This document shows positions 7,056 through 15,686 of a stretch of DNA of 64,000 nt, one piece after another; positions within the stretch are counted from its first letter, which is position 1, and each line of letters begins with the position of its first letter. The position numbers and the translations under genes were made by a program. The DNA lies in assembly GCF_027922005.1 (NCBI RefSeq), contig NZ_BSEV01000010.1, positions 215,001 through 279,000 on the forward strand, given 5' to 3'. This stretch comes from Streptosporangium carneum. Lineage in GTDB: Bacteria > Actinomycetota > Actinomycetes > Streptosporangiales > Streptosporangiaceae. The notes beneath the pieces are model-generated. The model ran no database searches, was not told the origin of the DNA, and saw nothing but the letters and a program-made list of their open reading frames with translations.

Positions 7056-7130
7056 CAGTGTCGGTTCCACCGACCTACCGCAATGTCAGTTCCACCGACC
7101 TACCGCAGTGTCAGTTCCACCGACCGGGTT
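7056..7130. repeat. three tandem 25-bp repeats overlapping the amine oxidase 3' end
   Basis: Three head-to-tail copies (7056-7080, 7081-7105, 7106-7130) share the core GTCRGTTCCACCGACC and differ by only a few bases except at the end of copy 3. Each has a 5-bp inverted repeat TCGGT/ACCGA or its variant. Copies 2 and 3 enter the end of the leftward amine oxidase gene, whose stop codon lies within copy 2, so the last residues of that protein (RSVELTLR) are repeat-encoded. Confidence 0.75.
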
Positions 7131-8569
7131 CCCAGCAGACGCTTGGCCTCCCGGATTCCGGAGGTGAAGGCGCCGTCCGCGTGCCCGAAGCGCGTGCCGG
7201 AGGTCGCCTCCCCGGCGAAGAGCACGCGCCCGGCGACCGGGGCGGCCAGCGCCTCCGTGTCCTCCGGCCCGGTTCCGACGGTGAGATGCGTGTAGGCCCC
7301 GCGGGTGAACGGGTCGTCGCGCCAGCGGGTGACGGCCGTGTCCAGCGGGGGCGTCTTCCTGCCGGTCACGGCGGCGAGCAGGTCACGGGCACGGCCGAGC
7401 ACCTCCTCCTCGCTCCACGACGCCAGGGTTCGTCCGGCGGGACCTCCGGCGAGCGCGACCAGCGTGGGAGCGCCCGCGGGTCCGGTGGCGTCGACCCAGG
7501 CGCGGAACGGGGTGTCCCGGTGCCGGACCAGGAAACCGGTGACGTCGTCTCCCCAGTACCGGGTCTCGTAGCGCAGCACCACCTTCTCGAAGTCCCCGAA
7601 ACCGAGCGTCGTGACGGCCCTCGCCTTCGGAGCGGGCAGGGCGGGCAGGAACTCGATCGCTCCCGACCTGAGCACGCCGAGGGGAACGGTGACCAGCACG
7701 TGCGAGCCGCGCTCGGCACGGCCGTCGGCCGTCTCCACCGTGACACCGTTCCGGTCCGTGCGGACGGCGCGGACGACCGCGCCGGTGCGGATCGCCGCGT
7801 CGGGCACTAGTGCCCTGACCAGGGTCCGGTATCCCCCCACCGGCACGTGGTCGCCACCGGCGTAGATCTCCGGGACCGTCAGCAGCGCGGCCGGCAGCGC
7901 GGCGGCCGGGGCCGCCCACTCCGTCTCGAGGACGGTTCGCAGCAGAAACCTCACCCACCCGTCGCGCGCCGCCTCGGCGTCGGTCGCGCAGTAGGCGTCG
8001 ACCAGGTCGGCGACGGTCGCGCCGCTCCCGGCGCGGGCGATGAGACCCGCGACCGCCTCCTCGAACCCGGTGGCCCTTGCGAGGAGCCGTCGCCGGACGT
8101 CGGCGTCGACGCGCTCGCCCCGCGTCCCCACCAGCGCGGCCCCGGCGATGAGACCGCCGAGGTCGTACGGCCGCCGCCTGACGCCCGCCCGTTCCGCCAG
8201 CTCCGACAGGGGGTTGCCCTCCGGGGCGTGGATCCAGGCCGCCCCCAGGTCCACCTCGGCCCCGCCGACCTCGGTCGTGTGGATCCGGCCGCCCAGGCGG
8301 TTCCTGGCCTCCAGGACCAGCACCTCGACTCCCGCCGACGCCAGGGCGTTGGCCGCGGCGAGGCCCGCGAGGCCCGCACCGACCACGACGACGCGTGTGA
8401 CGTCGGCCGCGACCCCCTCCGGCACGACGGCGAGGCCGTCGTCGATCCTCCACCTGCCGGGAGCGTGACGCCCGGTCGCGGCGCCGACCAGGTATCCGAC
8501 GGTGGCGCCCGCGGCCGTCGCCGACAGCCCCGCCACCCCGGCCAGCAGCCCTCTTCTCGTCAGGCGCAT
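7100..8569 (-). CDS. secreted FAD-dependent amine oxidase (flavin monoamine/polyamine oxidase family)
   Basis: A 489-residue protein with a twin-arginine signal (LTRRGLLAGVAGLSATAAG). The dinucleotide-binding fold follows: VVVVGAGLAGLAAANALASAG, then LEARNRLGGRIHT, the family's conserved ARxRxGGR pattern. The C-terminal FAD contact is present as LFAGEATSGTRFGHADGAFTSG. It should oxidise a primary or secondary amine (polyamine, monoamine or amino acid) at the cell surface, giving aldehyde or imine, ammonia and peroxide; the substrate cannot be told from sequence. It is divergent from a TetR gene, and the shared 90-bp region carries a duplicated operator-like sequence, so control by that TetR is likely. 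The last eight residues are encoded by a tandem DNA repeat. Confidence 0.88.
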   Translation of the reverse strand: MRLTRRGLLAGVAGLSATAAGATVGYLVGAATGRHAPGRWRIDDGLAVVPEGVAADVTRVVVVGAGLAGLAAANALASAGVEVLVLEARNRLGGRIHTTEVGGAEVDLGAAWIHAPEGNPLSELAERAGVRRRPYDLGGLIAGAALVGTRGERVDADVRRRLLARATGFEEAVAGLIARAGSGATVADLVDAYCATDAEAARDGWVRFLLRTVLETEWAAPAAALPAALLTVPEIYAGGDHVPVGGYRTLVRALVPDAAIRTGAVVRAVRTDRNGVTVETADGRAERGSHVLVTVPLGVLRSGAIEFLPALPAPKARAVTTLGFGDFEKVVLRYETRYWGDDVTGFLVRHRDTPFRAWVDATGPAGAPTLVALAGGPAGRTLASWSEEEVLGRARDLLAAVTGRKTPPLDTAVTRWRDDPFTRGAYTHLTVGTGPEDTEALAAPVAGRVLFAGEATSGTRFGHADGAFTSGIREAKRLLGTRSVELTLR

Positions 8570-8603
8570 CCAATCTCCTCGTGTTTACCCTGATAAAAGC
8601 CAC

Positions 8604-8644
8604 TGTACGGTGAACAACGGGGAATTTATTGTACGGTGGACAAC
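8604..8644. promoter_or_regulatory. duplicated operator between amine oxidase and tetR
   Basis: Two direct copies of TGTACGGTGRACAAC lie at 8604-8618 and 8630-8644, 26 bp apart. Each contains a TGT-N7-ACA dyad. They fill the divergent promoter region and end 18 bp before the tetR start codon, a position typical for a TetR-family repressor controlling itself and the divergent gene. Confidence 0.65.
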
Positions 8645-8661
8645 ATGGTCAAGAAGGTGAC

Positions 8662-9411
8662 ATGAAGACTGGCTCCGCGACGCCGAGGCGGGCGGCCCTG
8701 TCGCGGGAGCTGATCCTGCGGCGGGCGCTGGAGATGATCGACGAGGCGGGCGTCGACGCGCTGAGCGTCAGGCGGCTCGCCACCGATCTCGGCGTCTTCC
8801 CGACCGCGCTGTACTACTACCTGCCGACCAGGGACGCGGTGCTGCGCGGGGTCGTGGAGACGGTCCTCGACGAGATGGACCTCGCGGGGGCCTCGGCCGG
8901 AGACTGGCGGGAGCGGGTGAAGGCGCTGTGCCGCGCCCTGCGGCAGGTCGGGCACGCCCATCCCCGCCTGTTCCCCTATCTCGTCTCCTATCCGGAGACC
9001 ACCGCGCAGGAGTACAGGATCTACGAGGGGCTGTACCGCGCCCTGGAGGAGACCGGCATGCCTCCGGCGCGGATCGTGCACGCGGGCAACCTGATCTTCT
9101 CCTACGCCACCGGCTTCACCCTCGCCGAGGTCAACGCGACCATCGGGCCGCCGACCCCGGCGGAAGCGGATCAGATGTCGGCGCTGCCCGCGGCCGACTT
9201 CCCCGCCACCCACCGGCTGGCCGGAGAGATCCGCGGCCTCGACCTCGACACGAGTTTCGAAGCCGGCATGGACGCGATCCTCATCGGACTGGCCGCCGTC
9301 GTGACGACGCCCGTCGAGCCCCGGCGGGAAGCCGGGGGTGACACGGGCCCGGAACGTCAGGCGGCCGGGAAGGACGTCGAACGACTTTCCGACCCCGGCC
9401 GGGAACCGTAG
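8662..9411 (+). CDS. TetR-family regulator (TetR C-terminal type)
   Basis: A 249-residue protein starting MKTGSATPRRAALSRELIL; the ATG at 8662 is chosen because an AAGGTG ribosome site precedes it. The HTH reads ALEMIDEAGVDALSVRRLA, then LGVFPTALYYYLPTRDAVL, the L/V-Y-x-Y/H pattern of TetR recognition helices. The longer C-terminal ligand domain includes LRQVGHAHPRLFPYLVSYPE. It is divergent from the amine oxidase gene and probably represses it, releasing on binding an amine or related metabolite. A proline/arginine-rich tail of about 30 residues at the C-terminus is unlike the rest and may be disordered. Confidence 0.87.
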   Translation: MKTGSATPRRAALSRELILRRALEMIDEAGVDALSVRRLATDLGVFPTALYYYLPTRDAVLRGVVETVLDEMDLAGASAGDWRERVKALCRALRQVGHAHPRLFPYLVSYPETTAQEYRIYEGLYRALEETGMPPARIVHAGNLIFSYATGFTLAEVNATIGPPTPAEADQMSALPAADFPATHRLAGEIRGLDLDTSFEAGMDAILIGLAAVVTTPVEPRREAGGDTGPERQAAGKDVERLSDPGREP

Positions 9412-9424
9412 GTTCGCCTCCTGG

Positions 9425-9465
9425 ACCGCAGGATGAGGACCATGTCCGGACATGTCTGCGGTTTT
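9425..9465 (+). terminator. probable terminator of tetR
   Basis: An outer stem (ACCGCAG 9425-9431 with CTGCGGT 9456-9462) encloses a perfect 12-bp palindrome ATGTCCGGACAT (9442-9453) and is followed by TTTT. It lies 14 bp after the tetR stop. Confidence 0.5.
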
Positions 9466-9547
9466 CCGGAGGGTGTGGTTTTCCGCACCCTGGAACGGCC
9501 ACGCACCTCATTCCGGTCATATCCTGGCCGTTCCTAGCCTCTAGGGC

Positions 9548-10165
9548 ATGACGGATTGGCTGATCGGACTGATGGAAAGCCTGGGCGCGCCGGGCGCGGG
9601 GCTGGCGATCGCGCTGGAGAACCTCTTCCCGCCCCTCCCGAGCGAGGTGATCCTGCCGCTGGCCGGCTTCACCGCGTCCAGGGGTGAGATGGATCTGCTG
9701 GGCGTGCTGCTGTGGACCACGGCGGGCTCGGTGGCAGGCGCGCTGGCGCTGTACTGGGTGGGCGCGCTGCTCGGCCGCGAGCGCACACTTGCCCTGGCCG
9801 CCCGCATCCCGCTGCTGAAGGTCTCCGACATCGACAAGACCGAGGCGTGGTTCCTCAGACACGGCCGCAAGACGGTGTTCTTCGGCCGGATGATCCCGAT
9901 CTTCCGCAGCCTGATCTCGATCCCGGCAGGGGTGGAGCGCATGCCGCTCGGCGTCTTCACCCTGCTGACCACGCTCGGCAGCCTCGTCTGGAACACGATC
10001 TTCGTGCTGGCCGGCTATCTCCTGGGCGAGAACTGGTCCTTGGTCGAGGCCTACGTCGGCGCGGGCACCAACGCGGTGATCGCCGTGGTGCTGCTGGCCG
10101 TGCTCGTCTTCGTGGGCGTCAGGCTGAGCGAGCGTCGTAAGGGACGGCATGCGGTTCGCGGTTAG
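9548..10165 (+). CDS. DedA/SNARE-associated family membrane protein
   Basis: A 205-residue integral membrane protein with the DedA (VTT) signatures ENLFPPLPSEVILPLAGF in the first third and FFGRMIPIFRSLISIPAG in the middle, the latter with the two functionally important arginines. Several hydrophobic helices follow and the C-terminus is basic (SERRKGRHAVRG). DedA proteins are flippases or scramblases for phospholipid and undecaprenyl phosphate carriers and affect membrane potential and antibiotic resistance. The gene overlaps the following histidine kinase gene by 17 bp, so it is the first gene of a three-gene operon with a two-component system that may sense the membrane state. Confidence 0.92.
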   Translation: MTDWLIGLMESLGAPGAGLAIALENLFPPLPSEVILPLAGFTASRGEMDLLGVLLWTTAGSVAGALALYWVGALLGRERTLALAARIPLLKVSDIDKTEAWFLRHGRKTVFFGRMIPIFRSLISIPAGVERMPLGVFTLLTTLGSLVWNTIFVLAGYLLGENWSLVEAYVGAGTNAVIAVVLLAVLVFVGVRLSERRKGRHAVRG

Positions 10166-11249
10166 GGGGCTGCGGCTGCTGGGAGCGGTGATCCTCGGGG
10201 CGCTCACCGCCCCGCTCGACCTGGCCTTCGTCCTGGTGGCGCTGCCGTTCGCGAGTCGGCCGGGAGTGCGGGCGGCGGCCAGGCGGCTGGCCGTGCTCGA
10301 AACGCGGCGGCTGGGTCTCGATCTCGCCCTCCCGGCGCGCGACGCCGGGAACGCGTTGTCCTATCTGGCGGCCAGGACGCCGGTGGGCGTGCTCGGCGGC
10401 CTGGTGGCCGCCCTGCTCGGGTACGGCACGGCAATGGCCGTCGCCCTGGCGTGGTCGTGGGGAAGGGGAGTGCCGATGGACGGCATGCTGCCCAGCCCGC
10501 CGCTGGTGGCCTATCTCGGCCTGTCCGGCCTGGTCCTGCTCTTTCTCGCCCTGTCAGGCCTGGTGGGGGTGGACGCGCTGGAGCGGCGGCTGGCCGTACG
10601 GATGCTCGCCCCCGACCCCACCGAGGCGCTCCGGCACCGGATCACCGAGCTGACCGAGAGCCGCGCGGGCGTGCTGGCGGCGGTCGACTCCGAGCGGCGC
10701 AGGATCGAACGCGACCTGCACGACGGGCTGCAGCAGCGGCTGGTCGCGCTGTCGATGCTGGCCGGGCGCGCCCGCCGGGGGCGCTCTGAGCTGCTGGAGC
10801 AGGTGCACGAGCAGGCCCAGCAGGCGCTGGCCGAGCTGCGCGAGGTGGCCTGGCGGGCCTACCCGTCGGGACTGGACTCCCTCGGGCTGGCCGACGCGCT
10901 CGCGGGCGTGGCCGAGCGCGCCGGCATCCCGGTCAAGGTCACCTGTGAGCTGTCGGCACGGCCGCCCGCGGCCGTGGAGACGGCGGCCTACTTCGTGGTC
11001 AGTGAGGCGGTGACCAACGCGGACAAGCACTCCCGGGCCGATCTGGTCACCGTCGAGGTCCGCGAACACGACAGACGCGACAGAATGGTCATCGTGCGTG
11101 TACAGGACGACGGCGTGGGCGGGGCCGACACGGCGAGCGGCGGGCTCTCCGGGCTGGCGCGCCGGGTGGCCGCGCTGGACGGCCGCTTCACCGTGACCAG
11201 CCCGCACGGCGGGCCGACCACGATCGTGGCGGAGCTCCCGTGCGAGTGA
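10149..11249 (+). CDS. sensor histidine kinase of the NarX/DesK class
   Basis: The 366-residue protein has an N-terminal membrane region with about four hydrophobic segments (residues 8-35, 78-104, 118-140). The dimerisation/phosphoacceptor motif is ERDLHDGLQQRLVALSM with His191 as the phosphorylated residue. The HATPase_c domain has the N box EAVTNADKHS and the G1 box DDGVGGAD. The short extracytoplasmic loops suggest sensing in the membrane or at its surface, as in DesK or LiaS. It overlaps the DedA gene upstream (17 bp) and the response regulator gene downstream (10 bp). Confidence 0.92.
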   Translation: MRFAVRGLRLLGAVILGALTAPLDLAFVLVALPFASRPGVRAAARRLAVLETRRLGLDLALPARDAGNALSYLAARTPVGVLGGLVAALLGYGTAMAVALAWSWGRGVPMDGMLPSPPLVAYLGLSGLVLLFLALSGLVGVDALERRLAVRMLAPDPTEALRHRITELTESRAGVLAAVDSERRRIERDLHDGLQQRLVALSMLAGRARRGRSELLEQVHEQAQQALAELREVAWRAYPSGLDSLGLADALAGVAERAGIPVKVTCELSARPPAAVETAAYFVVSEAVTNADKHSRADLVTVEVREHDRRDRMVIVRVQDDGVGGADTASGGLSGLARRVAALDGRFTVTSPHGGPTTIVAELPCE

Positions 11250-11884
11250 TCCTGGCCGAGGACTCCACCCTGCTGCGCGAGGGACTGGTGCGGCTGCTGG
11301 CCGAGGAGGGGCACGAGGTGCTCGCCGCGGTGGGCGACGGCGACGCGCTGGTCGCCGCGGTGGCCGAGCAGCGGCCCGACGCGGTGGTGGCCGACGTGCG
11401 GATGCCGCCCACGCACACCGACGAGGGGCTGCGCGCGGCGCTGGAGATCAGGCGGCGCTGGCCGGACGTGAAGGTCCTGGTGCTGTCGCAGTACGTGGAG
11501 AAGAAGTACGCCACCGAGCTGATGAGCGCCGACGTCGAAGGAGTCGGCTACCTGCTCAAGGACCGGGTGGCCCAGGTGGGCGACTTCCTGGACGCGCTGG
11601 AGCGGGTGGGGGCCGGGGGCGCGGCCTTCGACCCGGAGGTGGTGCGGCAACTGCTCGCGCGCACCAGCCACGCCGACCCCCTCGCCCGGCTGACCGCGCG
11701 CGAGCGGCAGGTGTTGGAGCTGATGGCGCAGGGCCTGACCAACGCCTCGATCGCGCAGTCGCTGCACGTGTCGCAGAGCGCGGTGGAAAAGCACGTCAAC
11801 GCGCTGTTCGACAAGCTGGCGCTGTCGCACACCACCGGTTACAGCCGCCGGGTGCTGGCGGTGTTGCGCTACCTCGGCTCGTGA
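11240..11884 (+). CDS. NarL/LuxR-family response regulator
   Basis: A 214-residue regulator: receiver domain with the acidic pair ED at positions 7-8, phosphoacceptor Asp52 in VVADVRMPP, and conserved Lys in GYLLKDR. The C-terminal LuxR HTH reads LTARERQVLELMAQGLTN and VEKHVNALFDKLAL. The GTG start overlaps the kinase stop by 10 bp, so kinase and regulator are coupled partners. The stop codon and the last codons lie in a 28-bp sequence that is duplicated 25 bp downstream. Confidence 0.93.
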   Translation: MRVILAEDSTLLREGLVRLLAEEGHEVLAAVGDGDALVAAVAEQRPDAVVADVRMPPTHTDEGLRAALEIRRRWPDVKVLVLSQYVEKKYATELMSADVEGVGYLLKDRVAQVGDFLDALERVGAGGAAFDPEVVRQLLARTSHADPLARLTARERQVLELMAQGLTNASIAQSLHVSQSAVEKHVNALFDKLALSHTTGYSRRVLAVLRYLGS

Positions 11885-11952
11885 GCCGGAGCCCTGGCGT
11901 CCCGCGTTTCGGACATCCTCGCCGCCTCGGCTCGTGAGCCGGAGCCCTGGCG
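11872..11952. repeat. 28-bp direct repeat containing the response regulator stop codon
   Basis: CCTCGGCTCGTGAGCCGGAG plus CCCTGGCG occurs at 11872-11899 and again at 11925-11952, identical. The first copy includes the last codons and TGA of the response regulator; the second is non-coding. Within each copy GGCTCGTGAGCC forms a 5-bp hairpin. It looks like a recent 53-bp tandem duplication at the gene end of which only 28 bp remain identical. Confidence 0.8.
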
Positions 11953-12102
11953 CTGCCGACTCGCCGGCCGTCCTTCTGGTGTAGGACGCCGTGGGGGTTC
12001 GGGTCTGCGACCGTCGTCGTACCGACCCCACGGCGGGCGCACCTCTCCGGTCGCCTTTTCAGCCGAAGCGCCCGAGGTACGGACATCGAAAAGATCCTGG
12101 CC

Positions 12103-13308
12103 ATGTCAACAACCGTTCTTCGCGGCTCGCTCGCCGCCGCGGTCGCCCTGCTCGCGCTCGCCGCCCCGGCCACGGCCCTCGCCTCCGCCACGCCCGACGC
12201 CTCCTCCACTGCGACGTCCGCCTCCGCCACGCCCGCCCCGACCCCCACCGCCACCACGCCGCCCGTCCAGGCCCTCACCCTGCCCGAACCGACGGGCCCG
12301 CACCCGGTGGGCACGACCGCCCTGCACCTGGTCGACGACTCCCGCCCCGACCCGTGGGTCGCCGGGCAGAGCTCACGCCAGCTCATGGTCTCGCTGTGGT
12401 ACCCCGCACGGACCTCCCACGGACGCAGGGCTCAGTACATGACGGCGCAGGAGTCCGCGCTGCTGTTGAAGGAGCACGACGTCGAGGGCGTGCCGCCGGA
12501 GATCCTGAGCGGGACGTGGACCAACGGGCTCGTCGACGCCCCTCCGCTCCGGCGCGGGCGCGGCCTCCCGCTCGTCGTGCTGTCCCCGGGGTTCACCCAG
12601 CCTCGCAGCTCGCTGACCGCCCTGGCCGAGGACCTGGCCAGCAGGGGCTACGTCGTCGCGGGGATCGACCACACCCACGAGACGGCCACGACCTTCCCCG
12701 ACGGGCACACCGAGACCTGCACCGTCTGCGGCTCCGAGGGATCTCCCGGGTTCGGCGAGAAGTCGACCAGGACCCGGGCGGCCGACGTCTCCTTCGTGCT
12801 CGACCGGCTGACGGGGCCGAACCCCGCCTGGAAGCACGCCCGGCTGATCGACCCGTCCAGGATCGCGATGGCGGGGCACTCCATCGGCGGCAACAGCGCC
12901 ACCTGGACCATGCTCAACGACCCCCGGGTCCGCGCCGGGGTCAACATGGACGGCACCTTCTGGATCCCGATCCCCGACAGGGGCCTCTCCCGGCCCTTCC
13001 TCCTCCTCGGATCGCAGGAGAGCACCCCGCAGGGAAGGGACACCACCTGGCCGCGTGACTGGAGGCACATGACCGGCTGGAAGCGCTGGCTCACGATCGA
13101 CGGCACGCACCACGGGTCCTTCACCGACCACCCGCTGCTCCTGGCACAGATCGGCATGAACGACGGCAGCCCGACCTCCGGGAGCCGCGCGATGGAGATC
13201 ACCCGCAGGTACGTCGGCGCCTTCCTCGACCTGCACCTCCGCAAGCGGTCACAACCGCTGCTCGACCGGCCGTCCCCCCGCCACCCGGAGGTCAGGTTCT
13301 GGAGGTGA
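12103..13308 (+). CDS. secreted alpha/beta hydrolase, platelet-activating-factor acetylhydrolase-like lipase
   Basis: A 401-residue protein with signal peptide (LRGSLAAAVALLALAAPATALA) and a Ser/Thr/Pro/Ala-rich linker to residue ~60. The catalytic domain resembles plasma PAF acetylhydrolase and related secreted lipases: LMVSLWYPA, LPLVVLSPGF, nucleophile elbow MAGHSIGGNSA, acid in GVNMDGTFW and histidine in GTHHGSFTD. Two cysteines (TCTVCGS) near the middle could form a disulfide. It likely hydrolyses short-chain esters or phospholipids outside the cell. Monocistronic; a strong bidirectional-looking hairpin follows at 13379. Confidence 0.87.
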   Translation: MSTTVLRGSLAAAVALLALAAPATALASATPDASSTATSASATPAPTPTATTPPVQALTLPEPTGPHPVGTTALHLVDDSRPDPWVAGQSSRQLMVSLWYPARTSHGRRAQYMTAQESALLLKEHDVEGVPPEILSGTWTNGLVDAPPLRRGRGLPLVVLSPGFTQPRSSLTALAEDLASRGYVVAGIDHTHETATTFPDGHTETCTVCGSEGSPGFGEKSTRTRAADVSFVLDRLTGPNPAWKHARLIDPSRIAMAGHSIGGNSATWTMLNDPRVRAGVNMDGTFWIPIPDRGLSRPFLLLGSQESTPQGRDTTWPRDWRHMTGWKRWLTIDGTHHGSFTDHPLLLAQIGMNDGSPTSGSRAMEITRRYVGAFLDLHLRKRSQPLLDRPSPRHPEVRFWR

Positions 13309-13378
13309 CCCCACGGTGAACCGACCGTCGCCCGACGGGGCGTCGACCACGTCGCGCTGAGCGCCGAGAGAGCCGAAA

Positions 13379-13413
13379 GGCCGCCATGGTGATCGACCCG
13401 CACCATGGCGGCC
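13379..13413 (-). terminator. terminator hairpin between the lipase and purine permease genes
   Basis: A perfect 13-bp stem (GGCCGCCATGGTG 13379-13391 with 13401-13413) with a 9-nt loop lies between two convergent genes. On the minus strand it is followed by CTTTCGG, so it best serves the leftward permease gene 12 bp upstream, and may also stop the rightward lipase transcript. Confidence 0.7.
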
Positions 13414-13424
13414 CCGCTCCACGC

Positions 13425-14888
<1,464 letters not shown>

Positions 14889-15227
14889 GCACGCAGGGTG
14901 GCAGCGAGCATCCCGCACCGGAAGATCCCGGCCACGATGGTGATGCTTTCGAGATCGATCCCCGCCCCCGCCCGGCCACCCGCGCCGCACGGGACTGTGT
15001 CGGCACCGTGCCCTCACGTCGGAGTCCGGTGAGCGCACACCTCGGAGTCCGGTGACCGCAGCCGGCACCGTGTGGCGAATGCCGTGTCACAAGAGCCGCC
15101 TTCACAGGGCCGGGAGGGCGCGAGGTGTCGTGTCTCCGCGCCGGGAGCGGCACGCGTTCTGCCGGGAGCGGCCGGGAACGGCATGCGTTTTGCCAGGAGT
15201 GAGGGCACGTCGCCTACGCTGGACCAC
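14889..15227. other. divergent intergenic region with short direct repeats
   Basis: It separates the leftward permease from the rightward DUF2530 gene and should hold both promoters. Two direct copies of TCGGAGTCCGGTGA occur near 15018-15056, and further right a GGGA(G/A)CGGCA(C/T)GCGTT(C/T)TGCC element occurs twice (about 15150-15195). No gene is supported here. Confidence 0.5.
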
Positions 15228-15569
15228 GTGAACCAGTCTCGCCTCCCGGAGCTCCAACCGCTGAGGACCAACGACTCGGCCACGATCCTCGTGGGCACCG
15301 GCCTGTGGGCGGCCGCCTTGGTCGTGCTTTTGATCGTGGGGCCGGATCCGGAGCATCAGTGGTGGATCTGGACCTGTGTGTCCGGCATATGCGGTGGCCT
15401 GTTCGGCCTCTGGTTCGTGCGCCGTCGCGACCGCCGAGGAAACGCTCAGCCGGCCTCGCAGGAGCCGATCGAGCCCGCGACGGCGGTCCCGCCCGTCTCC
15501 TCCACGCCTCCGGCCTCCCCCACCCCGCCCGTCCCGCCGTCCCCGCCGTCCGTCTCCTCCGCCTCCTGA
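15228..15569 (+). CDS. DUF2530 small membrane protein
   Basis: From the GTG at 15228 the 113-residue product starts MNQSRLPELQPLRTND, the conserved DUF2530 beginning, then has two transmembrane helices (ILVGTGLWAAALVVLLIV and WWIWTCVSGICGGLFGLW) and a cytoplasmic RRRDRRG patch. The C-terminal 40 residues are Pro/Ser/Thr-rich and probably disordered. The longer in-frame upstream extension lacks similarity and a ribosome site. The family is actinobacteria-specific and of unknown function; it often lies next to the NCS2 permease and DUF3027 genes, as here. Confidence 0.82.
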   Translation: MNQSRLPELQPLRTNDSATILVGTGLWAAALVVLLIVGPDPEHQWWIWTCVSGICGGLFGLWFVRRRDRRGNAQPASQEPIEPATAVPPVSSTPPASPTPPVPPSPPSVSSAS

Positions 15570-15686
15570 CGGTCCGACTTCCGGTCGCCCGGGGCCTCGC
15601 GGGTCGTGGGAGGCCCCGGGAAACGGGGAGGCGCTTTCGGTCGGCCGGTTGAGGCGGTCCAGCTTTCGGTCAGCCGGGCGGGGCGG

